From Varroa destructor (lineage: Eukaryota; Arthropoda; Arachnida; Mesostigmata; Varroidae): a DNA stretch of 64,000 bases. How positions within the stretch are numbered: position 1 is the stretch's first letter; each line of letters begins with the position of its first letter. The notes under the pieces were generated by a model that had not been told where the DNA came from, did no database searches, and saw only the letters and a program-made list of their open reading frames with translations. The translations under genes were made by a program, and so were the position numbers. Location: contig NW_019211456.1 of the NCBI RefSeq assembly GCF_002443255.2, positions 37,021,042 through 37,085,041 of the forward strand. The letters are read 5' to 3'. Below, piece by piece: positions 39,480 to 50,904 of the stretch.

Positions 39480-41100
39480 CAGAATATCTTTATTTAAAAA
39501 AAAAAAAGATCACGTACCGAAATGCAAATTGACTTGTATTAACTGTAGAAGCGCAGTATAAAAACAGTGTTCTCATTGCCGATTTGATGAGGTAGGGTAT
39601 CAGGAAAATAATTTCAAGGAATCTCCACCATGCCGGAGGTGATTTCAAGATCGTCTGACTTGAAAATTCCGAATGTATCTCTAGAACTAAATATAGTGAA
39701 TAATAGAAAAAATAATACCGCTTTTTTTGAGCATCGTGTACGCAGGCTTCAAATGGATTTCAGATTCGAATACAAGATGTCGGTGGATTGACTTTAGTAA
39801 TATTGATGGCGTTCTTTAATGACGATAACTCAAAGTAGGTTTTATAAGCTTATCGAACAAATCGTTGCATAGTTGGTCTATTTGACCTGTTTAAGCAATA
39901 GTAGGGTGTCGTGAGACCGGTTCCCTTACCTAAGGACGATTCATGCAGCCCAAATGCAAACCCCGTCCGACACAGATGGCCAGATCTTCTCAACGTCGAA
40001 TGAAGCTGCCGGCGAAAAAAAATGGCGTTTTACTGACAACACTTCCGCTCAATCAAAATGTAACGTGTCAAATTCACCTAGGAAACGAACTGCTATGCCT
40101 AACCTGCTGATGATCGATAAAAGTTGGTCGCATGAAATAGCGTTTGTACGGCAACTAGATACACAAAAACATCAGCCTATCTGCAATACGTTTGCCGTTA
40201 CGCTGGATGTCGCGGTCATCATTGGGCTGTTTCGGGCCTGGATTACTCTAATTGGATCAACGATCCATCAATATGCCCAACTGTGAAAACGAGCTCGGAA
40301 CGCATGTTCTATCGTGAATGGTTATTTTTGTCAACACGGGGCCGTGCATGATAAGTTGCACGACATGGCAAACTATTTACCATTAATGAGCTTACTCGTG
40401 ACGCTGAAAGTTGTTAGCTGGTTTCCTGTTATGTACAATCGTCGTATTTTTTGTACTGTTCTTACTCTCGATTGTTATTATCGTCGCTGATAGAGTTAGT
40501 GTTCATTCGATTTGGCCATTGTCACGATAGGAGACCTACAGAGACTTCGTAGTTTGCGTTTTACCCTATGTTTGCTTGATTAGTGTTTTTGCCTCGGTCT
40601 CCCCTACGGAGATGGGTAAATTAATATGCAGATTGTTAGTGCCAAAGTTAATACGACCGAGTACACAAATAAACAATACATGAAGACCGTGTGATTTATT
40701 GTGCTACTCTTCTATCTTGTGTATTGTTAACAACAGAACCTAACACGAATACAACGTCGACCATAATAATCAGCTGCAAAAACAACAAAATGTCTCCGTC
40801 GTTACTGAATTGATCATTGAAGCAAAAAATTTGCTACATAATTGCCGTTGTCGGCCATGATCACTTTCGTGCCGCCCTTTATCAAGGTGTCTCATATTCT
40901 TCATTTAAATGCCTGACTAGTTACCTGTGTGTGCATGCTCGTGGTCGGCCTCACCAAAGCTATGTACATACGCTACAAATTGATCCCATACACATGTATA
41001 TAGATCGACACCCGCGTTCGCTGGTCGCTGTCATCTGCTATTGTAGCTTCTGGCATTGTTGCTACTGCGGGACCGCTCGCGCGTAAACCAGCTGCTGTTG
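39480..41100. other. No gene seen
   Basis: A 110-codon + frame at 39954-40286 lacks splice or domain support. A TATAAAAA at 39557 has no initiator at the expected spacing. Confidence 0.45.
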
Positions 41101-41111
41101 CCGGCATCTGA

Positions 41112-41261
41112 ATGAGCGACGAACGTACGGCGTCCGATCTGCCCCTCTCGAATGCGCACGCGCAATCGACGCTGACCAATTGGCCGGTGCCGTCCATTGA
41201 TCGATCGGTAGGGAACGACATAGGATTATACGTATCCATCAGCGAGCAGGAACTGTTCGGA
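41112..41261 (+). CDS. Candidate first coding exon, product unknown
   Basis: ATG at 41112 opens 50 codons (beginning MSDERTASDLPLSNAHAQS, ending SISEQELFG) that end exactly at the donor GGA|GTGAGT in phase 0. The composition is soluble and polar, with many C/G third bases. The T at -3 makes the start context weak. A strong acceptor, (TC-rich)CTATCTAG, at 41890 is phase-compatible but gives a stop after six further codons, so the true partner exon may lie elsewhere. The antisense strand is also open (40973-41239), so the strand is not certain. Confidence 0.35.
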
Positions 41262-41580
41262 GTGAGTATTCATGCTGGATTACCCGTTCAACGAATCCCG
41301 TTTATCCACAGCCTGCGGTGAACGCTGCGCGAACTATGACAAATAGACGGCCAGTTACTTAGTTATGTGCATCCGTCTATGAATATAATACCCATATTAT
41401 CCATTATGTAGTGCATTGGTAGTCCGGCTTCGTACTACTACCACAACTTGTAGGTACGCATTGTTCACGCAGATAGAAACGCAAGAGACGCGTTGGTAAA
41501 CAAACGAGTGCGTCGACGATCTAAGAAGAAGCGGTGACTGCCGCAGCTGCTTGCGCATAGCAACAGCGTTAAGCCCTTAA

Positions 41581-41596
41581 CCCCCCCCCCCCCCCC
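41581..41596. repeat. Homopolymer C16
   Basis: Sixteen consecutive C on the + strand. Long C runs are rare in the window, which otherwise has only A/T homopolymers, and the length is prone to sequencing error. An (AAT)n tract lies at 41661-41675. Confidence 0.95.
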
Positions 41597-42299
41597 TGTT
41601 GAAAAAGATAACCCCTCTGACCGGGACGCTGCTGCGCGGAACAGCGTAAAAGGTGAAATAATAATAATAATAATGCCTTGTATAAATTTGTACGACGCGG
41701 CAGGAGCAGCCGATAAATCAGTAAAAGTAATACGAAGACGACGACGACGGCGAAAGAAGCAGAATATCGTTGTGTAGGTGATCATTTTTTCGAAGATTTG
41801 TCTCGCTAAGTGTCTTAAACATTTGACGACCGTGGCCTTCCTTCGACTAATCACGATATAGTACGACTGCTCTCTTCTTCTTCTATCTAGGTATTTCCTG
41901 ATGTTGCTTGATTGTTTAGGTCCATTCTCCGATCCTCATCATCTATGACATCGTACGATAACCTGATGAAGAGAGAAAAGCAGAAGCGTCTGTCTTCTTT
42001 TTGTTCTATAGGATGCCAAACGCTCCAAAGAATAACTGCTGTCTTCAGACAGTTATCACTACTGATTGCATTGGAATCCAATTCAATTTTTCTGATTATT
42101 CGTGTTTTTTTTTTTTTTTTTAATAATCCCTTCATGCTGCTAATTAGCAAATTAAGCTTACGAATACGTACGAACGAGATGAAATTCGAATGTTGTAAAA
42201 CTGGGTGCAGCCTTAATCACAATCAAACAACCCAGTTGACATTGTGTAGTTTGGAGAAAACTGGGACGCATAAGGCGCATTGTCCACTTTCGAATATTT

Positions 42300-44915
42300 A
42301 TTCTGTGTGCCTTTAGGTTTATAGGCTTGAACATAAGGCACAGACTAAAAAGAAGAGAAAAGACATCTGATTCCATTGTAACTGACGAAGTCGACGATAT
42401 CCCATAACGATTTGACCTGGCGAAGTGCGCGAACTTGAGCGCCGAAAAACCTCAGATTTTTTTCATCCTTCTAAATTAATTCGATAACCGCAATCAGAAT
42501 AAGAACAAAGCCAGCTAATGCTATTATGGTTATTGTATAGCATCGATGTACTAGTTTATTATAAAAGCACTATAACCCTTTCATCCATAAGTAGTGCGCA
42601 CCGTTCGCCATGACCTGCCCCCGTCGCATTAAACAGTTGTGCTCTTATTGACGTCAGCGTCACCGCTTCCACATTATTATTATTATCAAAAACGGTTAAA
42701 CTAGCAGCATGTTATCTCAAACTGGTATTGTGCTTGCTCGTGGGTAGCAGGGCATCGTTTTTTGGGGTTCTATCGTCGTTCACGTTGCCGGGACCAACTG
42801 CCCCTTTCCTAAGTTGGGTTGCCATCGTCCCAGCACGTTGGGTATCATTGAATAGTCTCGAAGTAAGCTTGGGGTCTGCCGCGACAGCTCGACTTAAAGA
42901 TATACATTAGTAGTTGCTTGTACCGCTGTTGTCGCTATCACTCCATCGGTGTCACGACTAACTACAAACCGAAAGCTCTTTGAGGTCCTCGGCGGTATAC
43001 TTATGGTCCTGCTTGGTTTTGGCCACAGCAACAGCTCGTGGCTGTGATGCTTGGTCCTGGCGTACTATGATGTACTCCACCTACTCGTAGTGTTCCAGTG
43101 TCGTCTGCTGCTCCTGCTGGCGGAGTTGCTGCCACAGTCGCATTTGATCGGTAGTCGGGGCACGCACTCGGGGGTATCCCTGGCCCAGACAGGCGGCCGT
43201 TATCGTTGCAGCAGCAACGACGCCAGGTGTAGCTCCTTCCGCCACTCCTGGTCAGTGTTACTGCCGTTTCCACAAACCTCCTGTTAGACAACCGCAATAA
43301 CACGACCAGCAGCGTTAGCTACAGAATTGGTCTTAAAGCTAGCAAAGACTCATTTCTGCGGAAGACGGCAACGGCGGCTAGTAGCATCTCGTCATTATCG
43401 TCAGGTTGCAAAGGGTCTCAACGAAAAACACTAACGACCCGCCTGGCTACGTTAATTGGCCGTATGGGCCCCGATCGCTTAAGCTTACTAGAAAAATAGA
43501 TGGATCGGTCTAGCAGGCGGTATCGCAAGCAAAAATCAACACACGGACGGGGAAAATAAAGCACAAGACTCAACTGGGAAGGGTAGCTAGCGAATAAGCG
43601 GCCCAGATGCAGTTAGTTAATGGTGGCGTATAATATTCCTGATAGATAGTAGTTGAAGAATTGTCAGTCTGCGACCCAATTGTATAGCACAGGTTGTAAT
43701 ACCTATTTCAGTCGACCGGAATCATGCACTGAGACTGCGTTGGATCAGATAGATGTATCTGCTATAGGGACTGTGCGCTCGTCTCGCTAACGAGTGCAGC
43801 GTATCATATGGATACAGTAGAGAGAGACCGATACCCTATGTTGGAAATGTTACAAGAAAAGCGGAGCCAACCGATTCTATTTTTCAACAACCGCTATCAT
43901 TATATATTTTCTCGTCAATCTCCCATCACCTCTTTGTCTATTGCCAATCGCACCGATCACCATTTGGCCAGCTAAGTTTCAAGTGTGCTAATTCATATTG
44001 CACACCGGAATTCGTCTTGCTCAAATCCTATCGATGAAATGGCTACGGTTACGTAAGTGTGCCACAAAAGCACAGTTTCTTTATTAGGAAATATTCTATT
44101 CATTCCGAATAGGTGTACAGGCGTCAGCGTGTCGCCGAAGCTTATACGTTGGCTAGCTTAGTGGCAGGTCGAACGCGCGACGGTAGGTGAAATAGGCTGG
44201 CTGGTCTACCCGAAATCATTCTTTGTAATGCATCTATGAATGTCTCTAACCACGCTGATAATCAAGAATTTCTCGGAAAGGTAGACACCGTCAGATCGGC
44301 TGCACTAAGTAAATTATAAGTCAGTATCTGATGCTGGACTCGCATTTACCGTCAAAGCCCTTACAGGAGGTAAGCGTGGTAAGCAAGACCGTAGAGCAAA
44401 CGTGGAATACTTCGTCGAGTCCTCTAGGCAGACTGTGTACAGGAGTGCCTGCTAAAAGAAAAGTTTTACCGAAATAAAGACACGACGTTTCCGTGGAACT
44501 ATAGAAAGAGAAAGAGTACCTATCTAATATACTTGTCTCCATAAAAGCATAAGCTTTCTAGCAACTAGAAAATAAAAGACTATGAAAATGATGTGCTGAT
44601 ACACTCACAAGCAATTACGTTTGATTAATACCATGATTGAAGATTATTACATGCATTCGAAGGAGATCCCTAAAAGACATCGGAGCAATAATTTGTCAAC
44701 CACAGCAAAACTAACCTAAAATTAGATGGTCGAAACAGCTGTCTCTATTCAGGTCTATCCTAGTATGTGTCGCTTACATAGGCAACAACAAATCACGAGC
44801 AACAGCTTGAGTTAATAACAACTTGTTTCTGGGAAAGAACGATGCGGGTATGTATTGTTGTGGACAATGACCGGCTGACGAAAGGCTTACCGTAAAAGGT
44901 AAGGCCTAAGGAGCT
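42300..44915. other. Upstream flank of the LC8-like gene
   Basis: CTG/CAG-rich DNA at 43.0-43.4 kb is open on both strands. No TATA box or upstream exon for the LC8-like gene could be identified. Confidence 0.45.
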
Positions 44916-44919
44916 GATA

Positions 44920-47076
44920 ATGAGCAATGATTCTGAAAGGATGTTTAGTGCCAAGCGTAGCGAGAATCTGGGTGGTCCAAAAGAGCGTGGGATCACCTTT
45001 ATCGAGCCTGTACCACAGTTTCAGCAACAATCAGGCCAACAACAATCGATTTTCCCGTCATCTGCCGCGGAACGGGGAGCTTTCGATGTCGGAGTCACAA
45101 GTCCTTTGCCCCCATGGGCTGGGCAAAAACTACCAACTACTGGAGTATTGTATCCACCGGGACAGACATCAAGTACATGTTTGGATAGGCCACCGTTAGG
45201 ACCGACGTTTAGTCCGACGCCGAACCAGGGCAACCAAACAGTGTTCTCTGCTGGAGTTGCAACATTTCTACCCTTATCGGAGCGCCCACTTGGGTCTAAC
45301 GGGCCGTTCGGAGCTATGCCAGATCTGATTCGACCATTTTTGGCGCCCTATTCCCTCGCTCGAAATGTGTATGATATACGACCGCCGAACCCGGGAAAGC
45401 TTACTATTGAACTCAACACGTACCTTACTAACAATGAAATCAAGACCGTCACGGACATCTGTTCGGACAACTACAGTTCACAGGACAGAAATGCTGATGT
45501 GGCTGACCAGCTGCGTGAAATTGTCCAGAAGCGAAATAAACAAATCAAATGGATTACTGCTTGCGGAAATATGTCCACAGCACAATTTTGTGCAGGAAGA
45601 GATTCGGCCTTATTCGCAAAATACGGGGACCTAAACATCGCGATCCTAAAGGGATACTATGTTGGCGGACGAATAGCGTAAGTTGTTCTGAGATGTTTTC
45701 TCAATTACCAGAGATTTAGAGCTGATCTGTTTCCAGAACTAGTAATGTTCTACGATGTGACTTTCATTACTCTAACAGGCGCAGAATTGCTTGAACGGCT
45801 TCCTTCACCTGTCTTATGTCATATGGCTTTACGACGCTCTCGGAAGAAAAATCCAAAGCATTCGTTTTTAGCCTATTTCCAATGTTAACATACATATCGA
45901 TCAAAGCTAATTGAACATTTTTCCTTTCGCAGATAGTCCATCCTGCTAGGTAGGCTTGAGAACTTGAGGTAGTAGAAAACTATAAACTATTAGCCACTGG
46001 TAGTGCCAATTCTGACGTATTCACAGCGTACCGAAGTGTACTAGAGAACAATTGCAGTTACATGTTATGACCAGTGGTAGTGATTTTCCTGTTTGCTGGC
46101 AAGTCCGCCCAGTGAGGACACTCCGGGTGCTCAGTTGAAAGATGTGAAGAAGTTGATCCAATTCCGCGAAGTGACTGGAAGGGAGTCCGAGGACCCAACG
46201 GCCCAGGTCGTTCGGTACGTTGTCCAAAAGCACGATATGAACACTGCTCCAAAGATATGCTCTGACCTCAGAGAGGTAGGTTAATTAATCTTCATGCACG
46301 TTTGTAGGTACGTTTGTTTTGCTGCATAACTAGTGAGCTAGTTATTGCAGGTAGCTGGAAGGTACGCGGTATGACCGTTCGATTTTTTTGCTCGCAAATC
46401 GTTGTAACGAATAATAAAACTGGCATTTGTCAATATAACTCCTTTATTATGAATTATTAAGCTATAGGTTGTGTTATAATGATTAACTAATATTAAGTTA
46501 TAAGACTATGCATTATACTATAATATAGTATAATGCATAGTCTTAATGGCAAAAATGCCACTTTCTGCAGAAAGATCTTTTCGGCCGCTCATGCCCTGTA
46601 CAGGCGGCACGTGAAGAGGGGTGCCGCAATCAACGGTCAGCTTTGAAAAGCATTGCTCTACATTCTCAAGCTTCTATCTACGCTCCGAGTAGTTTCGAGT
46701 CCTAGGTTGAAGGACACCTAAAAATATGCCTTGTGTACTAAGGGGCATTTCGTGTCTGGTGTTTATGGTGAGCTGACATAGGTGCGATCAATTACAGCAT
46801 AAAGCATGGGTAGTTTGGTCGGGTCGGACTCGTCGGTAAAACGCTAGGATGGAAAGCTTCTGTTACTTGGTTTAAGTGACGCGTAATGATCTCGTTGCAA
46901 TAACATTTCAGATGCTACACAAACGCGACTCAAGTAGCGCGTGGCTGGTTATCTGTGGTAAACAATACAGTATCGGCATCGAAATGGGTTTGGAGAATCC
47001 GGCAGTCGCTTACTTTGGTGAAATGAATCAAACGAGAGTGACAATTATCAAAATGGCAAGAAATATGGTCTATTAA
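44920..47076 (+). CDS. Tandem dynein light chain (LC8-like) domain protein, 3 exons
   Basis: Exons are 44920-45677, 46104-46275 and 46912-47076 (364 residues). Donors are GC|GTAAGT (phase 2) and GAG|GTAGGT (phase 0); acceptors are GCAAG|T (or CCCAG|T nine bases on) and TTTCAG|ATG. The phases match throughout. An in-frame TAA at 44893 precedes the ATG with no plausible acceptor between, so I take 44920 as the start. Residues 1-157 are rich in P, Q, S and G and look disordered. Residues about 158-245 and 262-358 each resemble LC8 (DYNLL): a helix pair, including ADVADQLREIVQKRN in the first repeat and SDLREMLHKR in the second, then a strand with W followed five residues later by G (W211-G216, W321-G326), then beta strands ending AILKG and TIIKM. 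LC8 proteins are dimeric hubs that bind short motifs in dynein intermediate chains and many other partners. The two-domain architecture and long N-tail are unusual; classical LC8 is about 89 residues and single-domain. The fold assignment is by eye. The exact function is unknown. Confidence 0.85.
46501..46580. repeat. Cluster of perfect inverted repeats in intron 2 of the LC8-like gene
   Basis: A perfect hairpin with 21-bp arms (46501-46521 and 46525-46545) and a 3-base loop is followed by TGGCA/TGCCA arms (46547-46560), the 14-bp palindrome CTTTCTGCAGAAAG (46561-46574) and the overlapping AAAGATCTTT (46571-46580). A weaker TAACT/AGTTA pair sits just upstream, near 46484-46500. The cluster lies wholly inside the intron. 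It may be a foldback or MITE remnant or a hairpin-prone AT-rich site; no flanking target-site duplication was identified. Confidence 0.9.
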
Positions 47077-47185
47077 GGGAAACAGTGTTGCCACTATGGT
47101 CGATGCTAATTGATTCGGGCAACGAACGACGGTGAGATCCTTTGCTAGCTATCTAGTCAAGCAGGATCATTTTTTATGTTGTGTA

Positions 47186-47214
47186 AATACAAAAATAATT
47201 GTATTTTTTGTGTC
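47186..47214 (+). promoter_or_regulatory. Candidate poly(A) signal of the LC8-like gene
   Basis: The variant hexamer AATACA at 47186-47191 lies about 110 bases past the stop codon and is followed by a T/GT-rich tract at 47201-47214, the usual order of cleavage signals. No canonical AATAAA was seen nearer. The call is inferred from position. Confidence 0.3.
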
Positions 47215-50200
47215 AAAGAAAATTGTTTTTATTGTGCATCAAAAATGATTAGACACACGTATGGTGAGCTTGTTACTTGGGTCCTAGCCCTGGATTCTAT
47301 AGTAAGTTGAGATCGACGGCGCACAACAAACCTCTCCTTTCGTCAGCTGTTCGTACTACTGGCTCGCCAACGTTGTCGCAATGTTTAAAAAACGATGATC
47401 CGAATTTCTGAAAATGTCTAGTGAATTTCCGTCAATCTGATCTTAGGCAATTGTAAATCCAAAGTTCATTTTGTCTAGACGGGCGAAGCCGGAAAATTCG
47501 TACTATTTTGAATTTTTGGAAACGCTTGTCTAAATATCGATCCCAAGTACATCCAGCGTCATGCTAATTACACTAGATGACTGGTCTCCATACGTACGTA
47601 CGTACGTACGTCTGATTTTCGTTGCCGGACACAATAATCGGACGCAGCCATCAAAAAACGGTCCATCCAATCTAACAGAAGTCGTAATCTTTTCGTTTTA
47701 CACGTCGTACGTCTTCGCAGTAATTATCGCGACAGAAAAAGAGTACGTCATTAGTGCGCGTCGACGTTGCCGTGAATTCTGTTCATGTGACTAATAATAT
47801 TAACTGAGCAGATGTACGGAGAACTAGCCGTGGGTCGATCCATTTAGAATGATCATGGCCGTGCTGGTTCCTTAGAGCCAACTACCGTGCTCGTTAAGTG
47901 AGTGCACGTGAGCACGTGGCAGGCACCTAGAGGACCCCGTGCCGATGGCCAGTGCTATACCGAATGTGGACTGCCTTTGATGAACGAAGAACGAGCGTTA
48001 ATAAGCAAACCAACCCCATTGCCTTGCTCGTGCATTCACTAGCATGGCAAACGAAACACCGTCAGAGGCAGTACTAGATGAAAAAAACGAGATCACATCT
48101 AATGACTAGCGAAATGCAGGTAAAAAGCGTCACGGCAGAACAACAAGCACAAACAATCGTAGAGGAATAGACGCACGAAGTGACGGACGTACACATCTGG
48201 TTAGATCAATTTCATATTACGTGAATATCAGTTTCAAATATTTCGTGCCTGGAAGGTGACGGGGTGCCCCATCTTGGCTTGACTGGACGACCCCAATCCC
48301 ACATGTGGCCATCTGCCGTCGCCGGACGCTGTTCGCCCGTGCTGACGACACCGATAGTCACTGCTTTTTTATTTGTTAGGCGGAGTATGTGCGGGTTTAA
48401 TACCTGCCATTCCAGCTATTCGTTGTCTATAAGCGCAGCGGTAATGGCCGTAGACAGTTGCAGTAGTCGTCGGTAAACATCCTTACGCTGTATGGGCAGA
48501 CTCGCCAATCAGGTTCCGAGCCGTCCGTTATCATACACAGCCAAAGTCAGGTTATGAAAACGGTTGTTTACACGTTTTGTAGCTTCTCCCTGATAAGTGA
48601 TTGCCACTACCGAATATATTCTACAATTTCAAACGAGAAGGAGGAGCAAATAGGACTTTGAAAAAAGCTAATATTGACGGCTCAACTGATATAGAATAAA
48701 CGTTGCGACGCGACCGCAGTTTGTGCGGGTATCTGCGTAAACATGAAACATCTTATATTGCATAGAGCGTCTAGAGGATATTTATAGATATCAGTAACAC
48801 GACAATGAACGATATATCGTCTATAGGTTAATTGAAAATAGGCCAAACAAAAGAAGACTACTATGAATGAAGCAACGAATGTAAGGCTTGGGTATAGGTC
48901 TCTCTGTTCCTCAGAGGCTGAAAACAGTGAGTCTATGCAAATCTATAGATAAATGCAATACAACTGAAAACTAGTAATGATACTGATAGCTCAATCAAGA
49001 AAAACCCAGCAAGGAGCACTAGATTAAAGCGTCTCATTTTGCAAGACAAACGCTTACCGTGCCAAACGTGACGAGCTTGCTGTTTGGAGTATAGAAGTTG
49101 TACTTCTATAAAGTAACTAAGTAACGCAGTAGTCTAATTTTGAAACTCGATTGAAAGAATTAACTTTCGACCATTTGCATGTACAGTTTACATTCTCAAA
49201 CAACGCGCGCGGATTCGAACACTGAGCTATACATTGTGATGACTATTTATATCGTGGTGGACACTAGACTTGGCTATCGTCGTAGACGGCAATATGGAAA
49301 CTATATCGGAGATATCTGCGAGTCAACCAGCCAGCCAACAACAATTCATTCGTCAACAAAACAACAATGTTTATGTCTTTCTCGTTGGTGTCGTTATGGA
49401 GAAGGTGGGGAGGCGAGAAACCCCTATAAAGGCCTATGGGGCTATTGACTATCCCTTTGATATTGGCTTACCATGAGTGGAGCTGAATGGTATCGGTTGG
49501 GTATTGGGTTGACATTAAGCTTGCCCAACTTGCTGATACCGCCGGGGCTGTTGGTGATGGCGGTCGTGCTGCTGAACCTTCGTGGCGCTGAGAACCCGCA
49601 TGGTAGTTTGCCTGCTGTCACAGAGCTGATACTGCTGCTGCTGATGCCGCTGTCGCCAGCGTTTGTAGTAGCTCCAGTCAGTCAGTCTAGTGACTTCGCT
49701 CCCACGTCATCAATCAATCGAGATCGTATCATACCATTGGTCCGGCGATGAGGCTCGCTTCCTCTGGACTCGTTCGCCAGGCTGCGCCAATGAGAAACGG
49801 TCTTATACAAACCTATAGACGACGGTTACAGACAAAGACACAGCAACGCCAGTAAGCTGTCGCGGTCAATAGATGCGCGACTGTGTATGTTGCATAGATG
49901 TTACAACGGCAGCTCTACCTGATCAGACTTCATCGTTAGCCTAGTACTTCTACTGCTGATTTATCCACTTCTGACGGTCTGGTTCCTGCTTTCATGCCGA
50001 AGCAATAATGGCACGTATAACTCACACCGCACATAGACAGCACCGATTTCATGATTGCCTTATGATGCCTTCTGTGCATCCCTAACCTGGTGACGAATTC
50101 TGATAGCATCATCGCTTTACTTAGAAAAAAGCGAACATAAGATCAACTAATTTAGTAAATAAAATTAGATCACTGGCTAATATATAATTCGGTCACCTAT

Positions 50201-50340
50201 ACGTTTGTCTGCAACGAAATTCTTCAAACCTAGCAAATACACCGAGGTGTCCACAATCACATGACAGAATACCGCCACGCGATTAACCCCGAGCTCCCTT
50301 CCTATTACGACAAAATTGCTATATTAAAGCGTCTATCTCA
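47215..50340. other. No supportable gene
   Basis: Several + frames of 60-90 codons occur (49179-49448, 49270-49476, 49473-49751, the last leucine-rich) without convincing splice sites. The TACG repeat lies at 47590. Confidence 0.45.
47590..47611. repeat. (TACG)n self-complementary tandem repeat
   Basis: Five TACG units. The repeat is palindromic and could extrude a cruciform. It lies about 500 bases past the LC8-like gene. Confidence 0.92.
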
Positions 50341-50349
50341 TAAACTTAC

Positions 50350-50441
50350 GTACGCAGAAATGCCGGATAAGCCTTTTCAGATCCTTTGGGATCTAGCACG
50401 CTTCCGGCAAATGTAGCACAGCAATCTCTGAGGCGTGCCAT
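50350..50441 (-). CDS. Candidate minus-strand first coding exon
   Basis: On the minus strand an ATG at 50441 opens 30 codons (beginning MARLRDCCATFAGSV) that run into the strong donor AC|GTAAGT after 50350, in phase 2. A perfect TGACGTCA (CRE-type octamer) lies at 50446-50453, immediately 5' of the ATG. No convincing second exon was found: an acceptor near 50100 would give a stop after 13 codons. The opposite strand is also open here for about 50 codons, which weakens the case. Confidence 0.22.
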
Positions 50442-50445
50442 GCTG

Positions 50446-50453
50446 TGACGTCA
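50446..50453. promoter_or_regulatory. CRE-type palindrome TGACGTCA
   Basis: This is a perfect match to the CREB/ATF octamer, next to a candidate minus-strand start codon. A single octamer occurs by chance about once per 65 kb, so it is meaningful only if a promoter is shown here. Confidence 0.3.
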
Positions 50454-50904
50454 CCATACCCTTAGCTTTGCCTCCCTCTCGGCACAGGTTGCCCCTCTTA
50501 GTATCACTCGCTTTTCGTTACCTGATCCGAAATTTGCGAAATATGCTTCTGGCTGCCGACTATTAACAGTCCAACAACCGTATCTGAACTTCAATACTTC
50601 TCTGCATTCCTATGACCCATGCGAATGAAGCGGTAGTCCGTTTGCCCGAGCGATTTCGATGTGAACACCCCTAAGAGGCATGAATCGGCCTGGGGCTACA
50701 GTCACAGTGGGTTACGGTTACGCTAGAAGTAGACGCCACTATCATAGTCATAGTACAAATGGTTTAGACCACTAGTTCAGCGTACTCTAGTACATAGCGT
50801 GCAATCGTGTCGGTGGATCCACTCCGGTTGCGGCAGGGTGTTCAACCTTTGCTCCACACTGTAGGAGGTGACCCGTAGCAGGAGCGGCTGTTTTTTGGCT
50901 GTTC

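Noticed and set aside
45965..45976. let-7 seed match (TGAGGTAGTAG) in intron 1 of the LC8-like gene
   Set aside because: The match stops after 11 bases and no complementary arm lies within 100 bases, so no precursor hairpin can form.
49205..49225. tRNA B-box-like GGATTCGAA in minus orientation
   Set aside because: There is no matching acceptor, D or anticodon arm within 80 bases. Similar partial matches at 17889, 21510 and 26849 also fail the T-arm pattern.
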